This document shows positions 6,527-13,708 of a DNA stretch of 30,991 nucleotides, piece by piece. This stretch comes from a virus. The notes under the pieces are model-generated. The model was not told where the DNA came from and did no database searches. It saw nothing but the letters and a program-made list of their open reading frames with translations. The stretch covers positions 1 to 30,991 of IMG/VR virus record IMGVR_UViG_3300049810_000332. One strand, 5' to 3'. Both the position numbers and the translations under genes were made by a program. Within the stretch, counting starts at the first letter, position 1. Each line of letters opens with the position of its first letter.

Positions 6527-7672
6527 TTAGCATCCTCTATTGATTTCGGCTTCTAGTGCATCCGCATCTTCGTTCTGTACGCCGTTCCACCCTATTTGTT
6601 CCCATGGGACATTCTTGTCACCAAAGTGTCCATATGTACAGTTCTCACTATACTTATAAAAATTAAATAAATCAAATCTATCAATGATACCTTTAGGTGT
6701 CAAGTCGATATTGTTTCTAATAAACTTTTGAATTGAACGATTATGCCCGTTACTATCAACATAGATACTAGTTGGTTCCTTAACACCAATAGCATAGCTT
6801 AATTGTATATTACACCAATCTGCCATGTTATCTGCTACAATATTCTTTGCTAACCATCTTGCCATATAAGCCGCTGACCTATCTACTTTCGTAGGATCTT
6901 TTCCACTAAAAGCACCCCCACCGTGAGGAGCAAAACCCCCATAGGTATCCACGATAATTTTGCGTCCGGTGAGTCCTGTATCACCATCAGGGCCACCAAT
7001 AACAAACTTGCCAGTAGGATTGATATGCCATATAGTATCTTTATCAATTAAATCTCCCATTACATTATTAACTGCTTCACCAACTGTGCTTTTAAGAAGT
7101 TGCTCAGAACCCTCAGTATGTTGTGTACTTACAACAATCTGGTCAGCACGTTTTACTTTACCACCTTCATATTGTAAACTTACTTGTGATTTCGCATCTG
7201 GTAATAGAAATTTATAAGCAGTATTTCGTTTCTCTTTGAGGTCTTTAAGTATCTCATGTGCGTAATGTATCGGAGCAGGCATCATACTATCTGTGTGGTT
7301 ACATGCATATCCGAACATCAACCCTTGGTCACCAGCACCGAAATCATCAGTACCTAGTCCAATGTCTCCACTCTGTGAATGAATTTCATTATAAATTTTT
7401 AATTTATTCCAATGAAATCCCATTTGTTCATATCCAATTTCTTTAACTTTATTACGTATAATACGTTCAACAGTCGCATCTGTTAGATTAAAGTTTTTTA
7501 CTTCGCCCGCTACCGTTACATGGTTGGTGGTTACAAGTGTCTCAATGGCTACACGTGTTGTTTCATCACCCTTCTCAAGTCCAGCGTCAACTAGTGCATC
7601 ACTAATTTGGTCTGCTACTTTATCTGGGTGCCCATCACTGACACTCTCGCTTGTAAAAATATAGTTATTCAT
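6527..7672 (-). CDS. metK: S-adenosylmethionine synthetase
   Basis: The 381-residue product should make S-adenosylmethionine from methionine and ATP. Its length matches bacterial MetK (about 384). Diagnostic motifs are intact: SESVSDGHPDK near the N-terminus (H15, D17, K18), the signature GAGDQGLMFGYA at about 112-123, and the phosphate-binding GGGAFSGKDPTKVDRSAAY stretch near residue 260. The start is preceded by AAGGAG. It lies just downstream of folE and queE in the same transcript, driven by the promoter at 9473-9501. That places SAM supply next to a radical SAM enzyme, and other SAM users (14503-15048, 20998-22320) lie upstream. It looks like a full-length host-derived metabolic gene. 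Confidence 0.97.
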   Translation of the reverse strand: MNNYIFTSESVSDGHPDKVADQISDALVDAGLEKGDETTRVAIETLVTTNHVTVAGEVKNFNLTDATVERIIRNKVKEIGYEQMGFHWNKLKIYNEIHSQSGDIGLGTDDFGAGDQGLMFGYACNHTDSMMPAPIHYAHEILKDLKEKRNTAYKFLLPDAKSQVSLQYEGGKVKRADQIVVSTQHTEGSEQLLKSTVGEAVNNVMGDLIDKDTIWHINPTGKFVIGGPDGDTGLTGRKIIVDTYGGFAPHGGGAFSGKDPTKVDRSAAYMARWLAKNIVADNMADWCNIQLSYAIGVKEPTSIYVDSNGHNRSIQKFIRNNIDLTPKGIIDRFDLFNFYKYSENCTYGHFGDKNVPWEQIGWNGVQNEDADALEAEINRGC

Positions 7673-7684
7673 TTTAACTCCTTA

Positions 7685-7789
7685 TTAATATCCAGCTTCC
7701 CGAATTCTTTGTTCAAGTCCTGTTTTGTCTTTGACTTCATAATCTTCATCATGCCTTGAGGCAGTACCATCATCATGTGCCCCATGCAT
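7685..7789 (-). CDS. Possible 34-aa peptide between queE and metK
   Basis: A short frame starts at an ATG inside the last codons of queE and fills the gap to metK, ending 12 bases before its start. The predicted peptide is charged and ends DKTGLEQRIREAGY. The ribosome binding site is poor (CGGAA). It could be a coupled small protein, the product of a frameshift from queE, or chance. The longer open frame running back through queE is a shadow of that gene. Confidence 0.3.
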   Translation of the reverse strand: MHGAHDDGTASRHDEDYEVKDKTGLEQRIREAGY

Positions 7790-8711
7790 TTCCGAATAAG
7801 TTGATGTGTAATCTGGGCGTGAAACGCCACCCTTTCTCCATGCAAAGTTGGGCCACCTGCTTGACTGTAAAATCATATCCTTCACTTCTACCGCCCATTG
7901 GCATACAATAGACAGGGCACTCAACGCCCGCTTTCCTGTATAGTTCAACAGCTTTATGCACTTCATCAACATCAATAGCATCAGCAACAACAAATTTGAG
8001 ATAGATATCGCTACCATCAACAAGAGCATACTCATGAGCCACATCAGGCTTAATAGCAGTATCCCAAGATTCTCCAGAAACGGATAGCTTAGGCGAACAA
8101 CTCCATGTGACTTTAATGCGGTCATTGTCTGTGAGATAGTCAAATAACTCGTTGTGTAATGCTTGTGTAGTGTTTGTTTCAAATGTGACATTTTTTAAGT
8201 CCTTCATACGTGGATGTTCGAATAGTTCTACGTACAATCGTTGCCACGCCAACAACGGTTCGCCTCCTGTTAAAATTAAATGAATGTCTTGTCCATTGTC
8301 TTGAGTCCATTTTCCTTCTGGAGTAAGCGATAATAGATGCTCTACTACTTCATCAATAGTTTTGTCCATCACTAAATGCTTAAACTCTGGATAGATACTT
8401 GCATAAGTGTCACATCCTGTATGTATGATGGGTAAGTCTTCAAATTTCTTTGTAGTTTCATGTACACCATCTTTAATTAATTGTTCTACTTCTGGATTAT
8501 AACGTGTCTTCTCTCTGCCTCGCTCAAGACCAAAGTTTTGACAACGTAAATTACAGCCGAAGGTTCGTAGGAATACACTAGGTACTCCTACAAACTTGCC
8601 TTCGCCTTGTACAGAATAAAATGCTTCTGAATATCTCAATTTCATAGCTGACTTTTTGTTAACTGCTTCGTAAGAAGGATAACCTTTTTCAAATACAGGT
8701 GCGCCTATCAT
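7773..8711 (-). CDS. queE: QueE-like 7-carboxy-7-deazaguanine synthase (radical SAM)
   Basis: The enzyme would convert 6-carboxy-tetrahydropterin to 7-carboxy-7-deazaguanine, the ring-contraction step of the preQ0 pathway. The QueE N-terminus is recognisable (YSVQGEGKFVGVPSVFLR, residues 32-49), as is GGEP at 149-152. The cluster motif is unusual: C53-N-L-R-C57 is present, but the third position of a normal CX3CX2C is a phenylalanine (F60). The nearest further cysteine is C100 in HTGCDTY. The start overlaps the folE stop in an ATGA junction. At 312 residues it is longer than typical QueE proteins (210-250). Its neighbours folE and metK, and the queD-like and dpdA-like genes upstream, support the assignment. 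Confidence 0.85.
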   Translation of the reverse strand: MIGAPVFEKGYPSYEAVNKKSAMKLRYSEAFYSVQGEGKFVGVPSVFLRTFGCNLRCQNFGLERGREKTRYNPEVEQLIKDGVHETTKKFEDLPIIHTGCDTYASIYPEFKHLVMDKTIDEVVEHLLSLTPEGKWTQDNGQDIHLILTGGEPLLAWQRLYVELFEHPRMKDLKNVTFETNTTQALHNELFDYLTDNDRIKVTWSCSPKLSVSGESWDTAIKPDVAHEYALVDGSDIYLKFVVADAIDVDEVHKAVELYRKAGVECPVYCMPMGGRSEGYDFTVKQVAQLCMEKGWRFTPRLHINLFGNAWGT

Positions 8712-9409
8712 CTTGGTGCAAACTCCTGTTGTAGTTTAATGTTATCCATAAATTCTGTTTTTACATGTGCATTCTCAAAAAAAGAACCTTTGAGAACAGT
8801 TGTTTGTGTAAGACTACTATGAGCCATTATACCTCTATTCTCACAACAACCATGTGTTGCTTGAATATACACACCTACATCATCTGAGCCTGTAACTTTA
8901 CGAATTTCTCTGTTTATGTCCATTGCTAGTTCTTCTTGTAGTGTACCACGCCTTGCACACCATTGTGCAATACGAGTATACTTGCTTAGACCAATAAGTT
9001 TGTCTGCGGCAATGATACCAATGTATGCAACACCTTTAACAGGTTGATGATGATGTGAACAGACACTTGTTAGTTCCGAGCGAACAACAAGCATACCTTC
9101 ATACTTGTCACCTGTTACATTATCTGGTTCATTAGGAAATGCAGTTGCAGGAGGGGGTAATTCATACCTACCTGCCATGAGTTCGTTGATATACATTTTA
9201 GCTAAACGTCTACCTGTATCCATTGAATTTGGATCAGTTTTTCTGTCTATTACTAAACTGTCTAATACGCCTTCAAACTTTTCAGTGAGTTCGTCTATAA
9301 GATTTTCTTTATCACCTTTTTCGATAATATCTGATATATTATCTCCTGCCCAATAACGAGCGCCCGAGGCATCTAATCGTGCCTTTAATATTTCGGAAGT
9401 CTTTTTCAT
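8708..9409 (-). CDS. folE: GTP cyclohydrolase I
   Basis: The 233-residue product would convert GTP to dihydroneopterin triphosphate, the first step toward 7-deazaguanines. The zinc site is visible as C117-S-H119-H120 in TSVCSHHHQPV and C188 in ATHGCCENRG, matching the C/H/C ligands of the family. A conserved core ARRGTLQEELAMDI lies between them. It is the first gene of a transcript that starts at the promoter 9473-9501, and it overlaps queE by four bases. An AAGGA ribosome binding site is about 11 bases upstream of the start. In this context it most likely serves DNA-base modification and not folate synthesis. Confidence 0.95.
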   Translation of the reverse strand: MKKTSEILKARLDASGARYWAGDNISDIIEKGDKENLIDELTEKFEGVLDSLVIDRKTDPNSMDTGRRLAKMYINELMAGRYELPPPATAFPNEPDNVTGDKYEGMLVVRSELTSVCSHHHQPVKGVAYIGIIAADKLIGLSKYTRIAQWCARRGTLQEELAMDINREIRKVTGSDDVGVYIQATHGCCENRGIMAHSSLTQTTVLKGSFFENAHVKTEFMDNIKLQQEFAPR

Positions 9410-9438
9410 TTATACTATGTTCCTTATCTATATTGTTG

Positions 9439-9466
9439 TGTATGGTGGAAAACCCACCCATATACA
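9439..9466 (-). other. Stem-loop at the predicted 5' end of the folE transcript
   Basis: On the minus strand GTATATGGGTGG and CCACCATACAC form an imperfect stem (one bulge, one G-T pair) around a GTTTT loop. It begins at the predicted start site of the promoter at 9473-9501. No T-run follows, so it is not a terminator. It does not match the preQ1 riboswitch pattern I know. Confidence 0.5.
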
Positions 9467-9472
9467 ATACTA

Positions 9473-9501
9473 TTATATACGAGTGGGTCTGTAATGTCAA
9501 T
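9473..9501 (-). promoter_or_regulatory. Consensus sigma70 promoter for folE-queE-metK
   Basis: The minus strand reads a perfect TTGACA, a 17-base spacer and a perfect TATAAT. It lies in the 109-base gap between the gene ending at 9519 and folE. It lacks the CGAATC hexamer of the other early promoters. Host RNA polymerase should recognise it directly. Confidence 0.85.
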
Positions 9502-9518
9502 AGCTAATTTAAAATAAA

Positions 9519-9821
9519 TTAATATTGATATGGTTCGTCATTATATCCAAGTCCAGTTCTAGCTGTTTCTGTGATAGAACCCATGTCTTGTGTATCAACT
9601 ACAACCAAGTCATTAACTGTTGAAAGATTAACATAACCTCTTGTGGCTGATGTTGAGCCTAAAGCGTCACCTCTATGTGTTGCACCAGATGTTGGTAAGT
9701 CTTGCGTTGATTCCGTAATATTACCAAAGTCTGCCATTTCACGCATATCGATTGAACGTCTTACTTTAACCTTTGGACCAAGCCCTGTGTTATTCATAAT
9801 CAGTGTTCTATATCTTGCCAT
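9519..9821 (-). CDS. Hypothetical protein, 100 aa, probably late
   Basis: The start at 9821 (M-A-R-Y-R-T-L-I-M) is chosen because GGGAGA lies seven bases upstream; an upstream in-frame extension to 9869 would run through a hairpin. The protein is polar, rich in T, S and D, with repeated short beta-like stretches (ARTGLGYNDEP near the C-terminus), and could be a small virion protein. It sits between early-type genes but has its own late motif (9873-9880) and leader hairpin (9843-9867), which separates its expression from its neighbours. The family is not recognised. Confidence 0.75.
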   Translation of the reverse strand: MARYRTLIMNNTGLGPKVKVRRSIDMREMADFGNITESTQDLPTSGATHRGDALGSTSATRGYVNLSTVNDLVVVDTQDMGSITETARTGLGYNDEPYQY

Positions 9822-9842
9822 GTTGTATTCTCCCATAAAAGT

Positions 9843-9867
9843 GATAGCGAGTGGGAGACCCACTATC
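9843..9867 (-). other. Leader stem-loop before the 100-aa gene
   Basis: AGTGGG (9850-9855) and CCCACT (9859-9864) are perfect complements around a 3-base loop. GATA/TATC pairs can extend the stem with a bulge. It starts close to the predicted start site of the late motif at 9873-9880. It could be a 5' RNA stabiliser. Only four T residues follow on the minus strand, so terminator function is doubtful. Confidence 0.5.
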
Positions 9868-10936
9868 ATCTGTATTTATGCAATTCTTTAACTAAATTAT
9901 CAACAGAGTAAAAGTTTCTTACATTTTCAATTTCTTTTGACATTGCATCTTCCATGTCAGAGTTTTTATTCATTAAGATACGAATATGTGTCTTAATTTG
10001 TTCTATGTTTTCTTTTACTGCATCTAAACTAGTTGTCCATTCGCTAGGATATTTGAACGTATCAGACCACATTTCTGTATATGATAGTCTATCTGGTACC
10101 AATGGGATAGCACCAACTACAAGTCCTTCAAATACAGATATACCTAAAGTTTCTTGTAAGTTAGCACTAAACACCATCTTTGCCTTACCAAGCATCGTGT
10201 GGTATTCTTCTTTCGATAAATTAAGTTCTTGACACTTCACCCAATTATACTCGGGCATTTGCTCTGCAAGATAGTCAAAAACTTCTGGTTGCTTTTCAGG
10301 CGCTAACCTGTGAGGAAATAAAATAGTATCCTCTTTTGCCATACCCTTATAGTCTGCTAAATCGCTTTCTATATATTCCATAGGCCAACCCACTTGTCGT
10401 ATAGAGTGAAGGAGTTGCCGGTCGATATCCCTATCGTCTTCAAAAAATGTCTGGGTAAAAAGGTCAATATGAAATCTAGTTGCAAAGAAGTTATCATCGA
10501 AACATTCATACATTGACATTTCAGCATTTCGAACCCATGGACGGTTCCCTATTAATCTACCTAAAAAGTCATGAGGGTCATACGAACCCGCATGCCACAT
10601 ACCCCCAATCCGGATATCAATACCCAACAGTTCAGCCATATATTTTAATTGGATAACTGTTGGGTTCCAAGCATCAGTGTACAGAAAATAATCACCATCT
10701 TTAATTTTGCCTTCACAAAACAGTTGTGAAATTTTTGTAATCTGTGCCGCCTTGTAGATATTAGTACCACCGAAATTCAAAAAAGCACCGGGTGTAGTGG
10801 CTTCGGGAATGCCTGCACTAGGGCCGTCTATCACCGTCACATTCAGTCCGTTGTTTTTTAGAACAGTTGGGAAATGTGTCTTCCATTGCTTAGTGTAGCG
10901 GGATTCAACACTTTCCAAATCTACAAGATATATCAT
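9866..10936 (-). CDS. GT-B (GT4-like) glycosyltransferase
   Basis: The C-terminal half shows a retaining GT-B signature: FPHRLAPEKQPEVF (about 207-220, with R210 and K215 in the donor-phosphate region) and the E-x7-E motif from E262 to E270 in ETLGISVFEG. The N-terminal half (LVDLESVESRY onward) would hold the acceptor. Length is 356 residues. The acceptor is unknown. The location among folE, queE, queD-like and dpdA-like genes suggests it may glycosylate modified DNA bases, and the phosphomannomutase at 3890-4651 could help supply a nucleotide sugar; both links are inference. A surface or virion-protein target is an alternative. Confidence 0.8.
   Translation of the reverse strand: MIYLVDLESVESRYTKQWKTHFPTVLKNNGLNVTVIDGPSAGIPEATTPGAFLNFGGTNIYKAAQITKISQLFCEGKIKDGDYFLYTDAWNPTVIQLKYMAELLGIDIRIGGMWHAGSYDPHDFLGRLIGNRPWVRNAEMSMYECFDDNFFATRFHIDLFTQTFFEDDRDIDRQLLHSIRQVGWPMEYIESDLADYKGMAKEDTILFPHRLAPEKQPEVFDYLAEQMPEYNWVKCQELNLSKEEYHTMLGKAKMVFSANLQETLGISVFEGLVVGAIPLVPDRLSYTEMWSDTFKYPSEWTTSLDAVKENIEQIKTHIRILMNKNSDMEDAMSKEIENVRNFYSVDNLVKELHKYR
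9873..9880 (-). promoter_or_regulatory. Late-promoter motif CATAAATA
   Basis: The minus strand reads GCATAAATACAGATG inside the last codons of the glycosyltransferase gene. It matches the ATAAATACA core of the other late sites and lies about 50 bases upstream of the gene starting at 9821. Confidence 0.5.
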
Positions 10937-10939
10937 TCG

Positions 10940-11500
10940 TTACTCCTTTAGGATACTATAAACTTCGTACCCTTGAGATTTTAGTTTAGCAGAACCACCT
11001 AAGAAAGTCAAGTCCATAATACTTGCTATTCCTATAGTCTCTCCGCCTAGTCGTGTAATCAATGACGTTACTGCTTCCAGTGTTCCACCGGTTGCAATAA
11101 CATCATCAAGTACTAAAACACGGTCGCCGTCTAACACTGAATCAGATTGTAGGTGTAGTTCGTCTGTACCGTATTCAAGTTCGTATTCTGTAAAAATAGT
11201 TTCGCCTGGTAGTTTACCTTTTTTTCTTGCCATCGCAAATGGTCTATGCATTTCTGCACTAAGGGCTCCTGCTAATGGGAATCCACGTGCATCTAATCCA
11301 ACTATGCGATTGTAGTTATATGCAATTTCTGTTTCATATAACCAATCCTGAATGAGTGACATTACCTTAGATAGTCCTTGTGGCGTATTAAAAATACTTG
11401 CCATATCTTGGTACATAATACCAGGTTTAGGATGATCCGGTATAACTCGGACCATATCCTGTATATCCTGTGTTATTAATTCTCTGTAATCAGGTGTCAT
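10940..11500 (-). CDS. apt: Adenine phosphoribosyltransferase
   Basis: The 186-residue product would join adenine and PRPP to give AMP. It follows bacterial Apt along its length: PDHPKPGIMYQD (21-32), IVGLDARGF (66-74), KKGKLPGET (93-101), LEYGTDELHL (108-117) and the PRPP-binding loop RVLVLDDVIATGGT (127-140). The ATG at 11500 is preferred to the in-frame TTG at 11506; it overlaps the queD-like gene by 11 bases. Apt in the middle of the deazaguanine genes suggests purine-base salvage during infection. DpdA exchange releases guanine, so it would be worth knowing whether this enzyme accepts guanine; the sequence looks adenine-type. Confidence 0.93.
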   Translation of the reverse strand: MTPDYRELITQDIQDMVRVIPDHPKPGIMYQDMASIFNTPQGLSKVMSLIQDWLYETEIAYNYNRIVGLDARGFPLAGALSAEMHRPFAMARKKGKLPGETIFTEYELEYGTDELHLQSDSVLDGDRVLVLDDVIATGGTLEAVTSLITRLGGETIGIASIMDLTFLGGSAKLKSQGYEVYSILKE

Positions 11501-11951
11501 ACTCAATCAACGCCCCATTTTCTCCGTCTTCGGATACTTCAATTTTAACACTACGATTAGGATATTTCTCTGCAATCTTATCGAACAAATCATCACTCAT
11601 CATTTCACATGACTTGTAATCTAGTTCTAAAGTTTTCTCTGCATATAGCTTCTCTAACCAACGTTTAAATTGGATAAACTCAATATCCCTGTCGTTGTGC
11701 GTGACTGTAATTGCTACACGAAAATGAAAGATATGTCGATGAGGATATCCTAGAAAACTAACATCATACTCATCGCCAGTTGCCAACGCAGGGTCATCAA
11801 GTGCCGCTGGATATTTGTGTATACCTTCTTTCTGAAACGTAACCCAAATCCATCTTGTTGCATTCTGTTTTTGTTTTTTAATATCGTCTGCCATATTTGC
11901 CTTTCTACTTTCGTCTAACATAAAGTCGTAATAACCTTTTCTATTGGTCAT
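11490..11951 (-). CDS. queD: QueD-like 6-carboxy-tetrahydropterin synthase
   Basis: The 153-residue protein matches the 6-pyruvoyl-tetrahydropterin synthase fold. Candidate zinc ligands are H45 (GIHKYP), H71 and H73 (YPHRHIFHF). The central NDRDIEFIQFKRWL and LDYKSCEMMSDDLFDKI segments match the D-F and L-D-H/E-N segments of QueD. The C-terminal SEDGEN holds the expected glutamate. The N-terminus has about 30 extra charged residues. QueD would take the FolE product to 6-carboxy-tetrahydropterin, the QueE substrate. It overlaps the 67-aa gene upstream and apt downstream, in one run with dpdA. The match is from pattern and context, so I am moderately sure. Confidence 0.75.
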   Translation of the reverse strand: MTNRKGYYDFMLDESRKANMADDIKKQKQNATRWIWVTFQKEGIHKYPAALDDPALATGDEYDVSFLGYPHRHIFHFRVAITVTHNDRDIEFIQFKRWLEKLYAEKTLELDYKSCEMMSDDLFDKIAEKYPNRSVKIEVSEDGENGALIEYDT

Positions 11952-12144
11952 CTAGTTGCTCTTGTTCTTTTTCAAGTGCTACAATTTCTTCTTTAATTCT
12001 CATCTTTTCTACTTTCTTAACCTGAACATCTTGATACTTATTATAATCTTTTGTAATCTGATTGTCAAGTGCCCGATGTACCTCTCTGAGTTTTTCTAAT
12101 CGGCGTCCTTTCTTTTTAGCGAATGCTCTTTGTCCTTTTGCCAT
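11941..12144 (-). CDS. Small basic coiled-coil protein, 67 aa
   Basis: A strong AAGGAGG ribosome binding site five bases before the ATG at 12144 fixes the start; a longer frame to 12303 overlaps the dpdA-like gene and is rejected. The protein begins MAKGQRAFAKKKGRR and is highly charged and helical throughout, with heptad-like leucine and valine spacing that suggests a coiled coil. It may bind nucleic acid or a partner protein of the modification machinery. The family is not recognised. Confidence 0.8.
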   Translation of the reverse strand: MAKGQRAFAKKKGRRLEKLREVHRALDNQITKDYNKYQDVQVKKVEKMRIKEEIVALEKEQEQLDDQ

Positions 12145-12163
12145 TATTTCCTCCTTGGTTGAA

Positions 12164-13705
12164 TTAGCTAAACAAGTCTGAAACAGTATCAGGTGTATCA
12201 TACTCTTTACGTTTACCTTTGACTGCTTCCACAAACTCATCTGTCTTTGTATTTGCATCTTCGAACTCCATAAAATCTGGAGTTGTAGATATATTTTGAA
12301 CACGTGATCCTTGACATTTGCGTAAAAATGCTTTGAAGTCTGATAACATGTTCATTGGATCATCTGATACAAATAATTCTTCAACAAATTTTGCAAAATA
12401 CAATACTGTATCAGGCACAACATCACTTAACACATTAGTTTTGCCTAAGTTCATGTTGTGTATATCAATCTTATCATGTAACATTTCATATTCATGGTCA
12501 AATCTACGTAATGCATCTTGCATACCTTTGATATGATACTCTGTGTTATGTGCTTGAATTAATATATAAGATAGACTATCCCAACTTGATTTGGCTTCTT
12601 TTTTGTTTCTATTCAACATGCCTGGTTGCATGTAATTGATATCTCTCATATTAAGTCGAGAACCAATTTCCCCATCATACATCCAAGGTTGATCCGGATT
12701 AGAAATATCTTGTCTCCAGTTCAACTTCTTAGTCTTGTAAGACCAAGCGTTTCCATTCAAGTCGGGATAATCATATGCTAAACCTTTAGATGCAGTTATA
12801 TATGGAGAAGCCGCATCAAAAGATATAGTGATATTTGGATTAACATGTTTTCGTAGTTGTCTCTGTATAGCAGTTAAGAAACAACCCCACGGGAGAACAC
12901 TAATGCCTAGTGTATGTATCCAAACATCGTCACCTGCTAACATACCATCATCACGCATTGTGATTAATCGTCTTAGCAGAAGTTCTGCATCACCGGCATG
13001 GTCGCCAGCCATAGCCCAACCTTCAAATGCTCTATCACCATATACTTTTGGGTCATTGAACTTTTTGACTGCTTGGTACCATTTCTCGCTTGTTTCCCAA
13101 TTAGCACCATGTAGTGTATTGAGAAATTTAGTCTTACCGGGAATACGATTGTCGATAAAAAATTGATGATTAAAGATTGTCTTTTCTAAACATTCATCTG
13201 CTGTTTTAAGACCTGTCTTATCACGATACTGCGGAAGATATCCCCACATAGGAATATCAAGTGTCATACTATAATCACAGTATTCTTCTAACCATGTCAT
13301 AATACTACAACGTGTCTTTTGCCAATCTGCACCAGTTTCGAAATTACTCCAGTCTAGCTTCCAAGCACCACTACCAATTTGATAGCCGCCTGAATCACCT
13401 ACTAATACTGTGTTTTCTCTATCACGGTTAACGACCATACCATCATCAATTTTAGAACCTTCTAAATCAAGATTGGCATGCCCTGCGGAGTAAAGACCAT
13501 GAGCGTAATGTACATAGCCTTTATCTTTATCCAAGATATTTAATCCATCTAACCCGTGTTCAAATCCTTTAGGGATACGTTCTGGTGGGAACATATCTGT
13601 CTTGTCCGCATAATGCTGAGAGATTTTGCGAACATAGAAATTTGAAATAGCCGGCAAAAAGATTGCATAACCGGAACTTAGATTATTTTTACCTAAGTCT
13701 TTCAC
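12164..13705 (-). CDS. dpdA: DpdA-like DNA 7-deazaguanine transglycosylase (TGT-related)
   Basis: This 513-residue protein resembles tRNA-guanine transglycosylase relatives that insert 7-deazaguanine bases into DNA. Visible landmarks are VGDSGGYQIGSG (D104, the TGT substrate-binding motif), LDIPMWGY (D150) and SFDAASPY (D297, candidate nucleophile). The C-terminal zinc-binding CxCxxC set of tRNA enzymes is not visible. The start is a GTG at 13705, three bases after the clamp stop. Linkage with queD-like, folE and queE genes supports DNA modification and not tRNA queuosine. The expected reaction is exchange of guanine in DNA for a preQ0-pathway base. Which derivative, and which sequence context, cannot be read from the gene. 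Confidence 0.82.
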   Translation of the reverse strand: MKDLGKNNLSSGYAIFLPAISNFYVRKISQHYADKTDMFPPERIPKGFEHGLDGLNILDKDKGYVHYAHGLYSAGHANLDLEGSKIDDGMVVNRDRENTVLVGDSGGYQIGSGAWKLDWSNFETGADWQKTRCSIMTWLEEYCDYSMTLDIPMWGYLPQYRDKTGLKTADECLEKTIFNHQFFIDNRIPGKTKFLNTLHGANWETSEKWYQAVKKFNDPKVYGDRAFEGWAMAGDHAGDAELLLRRLITMRDDGMLAGDDVWIHTLGISVLPWGCFLTAIQRQLRKHVNPNITISFDAASPYITASKGLAYDYPDLNGNAWSYKTKKLNWRQDISNPDQPWMYDGEIGSRLNMRDINYMQPGMLNRNKKEAKSSWDSLSYILIQAHNTEYHIKGMQDALRRFDHEYEMLHDKIDIHNMNLGKTNVLSDVVPDTVLYFAKFVEELFVSDDPMNMLSDFKAFLRKCQGSRVQNISTTPDFMEFEDANTKTDEFVEAVKGKRKEYDTPDTVSDLFS

Positions 13706-13708
13706 GCT

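Noticed and set aside
7790-8191. Minus-strand frame of 168 codons overlapping queE
   Set aside because: It is the out-of-frame shadow of queE, which has clear motifs; only the short tail at 7685-7789 is kept as a low-confidence feature.
9400-9470. preQ1 riboswitch in the folE leader
   Set aside because: The leader has a plain imperfect hairpin and lacks the loop and A-rich tail pattern expected of the preQ1-I class.
12145-12303. Longer start for the 67-aa coiled-coil gene
   Set aside because: It lies inside the dpdA-like gene, while the ATG at 12144 has a strong AAGGAGG ribosome binding site.
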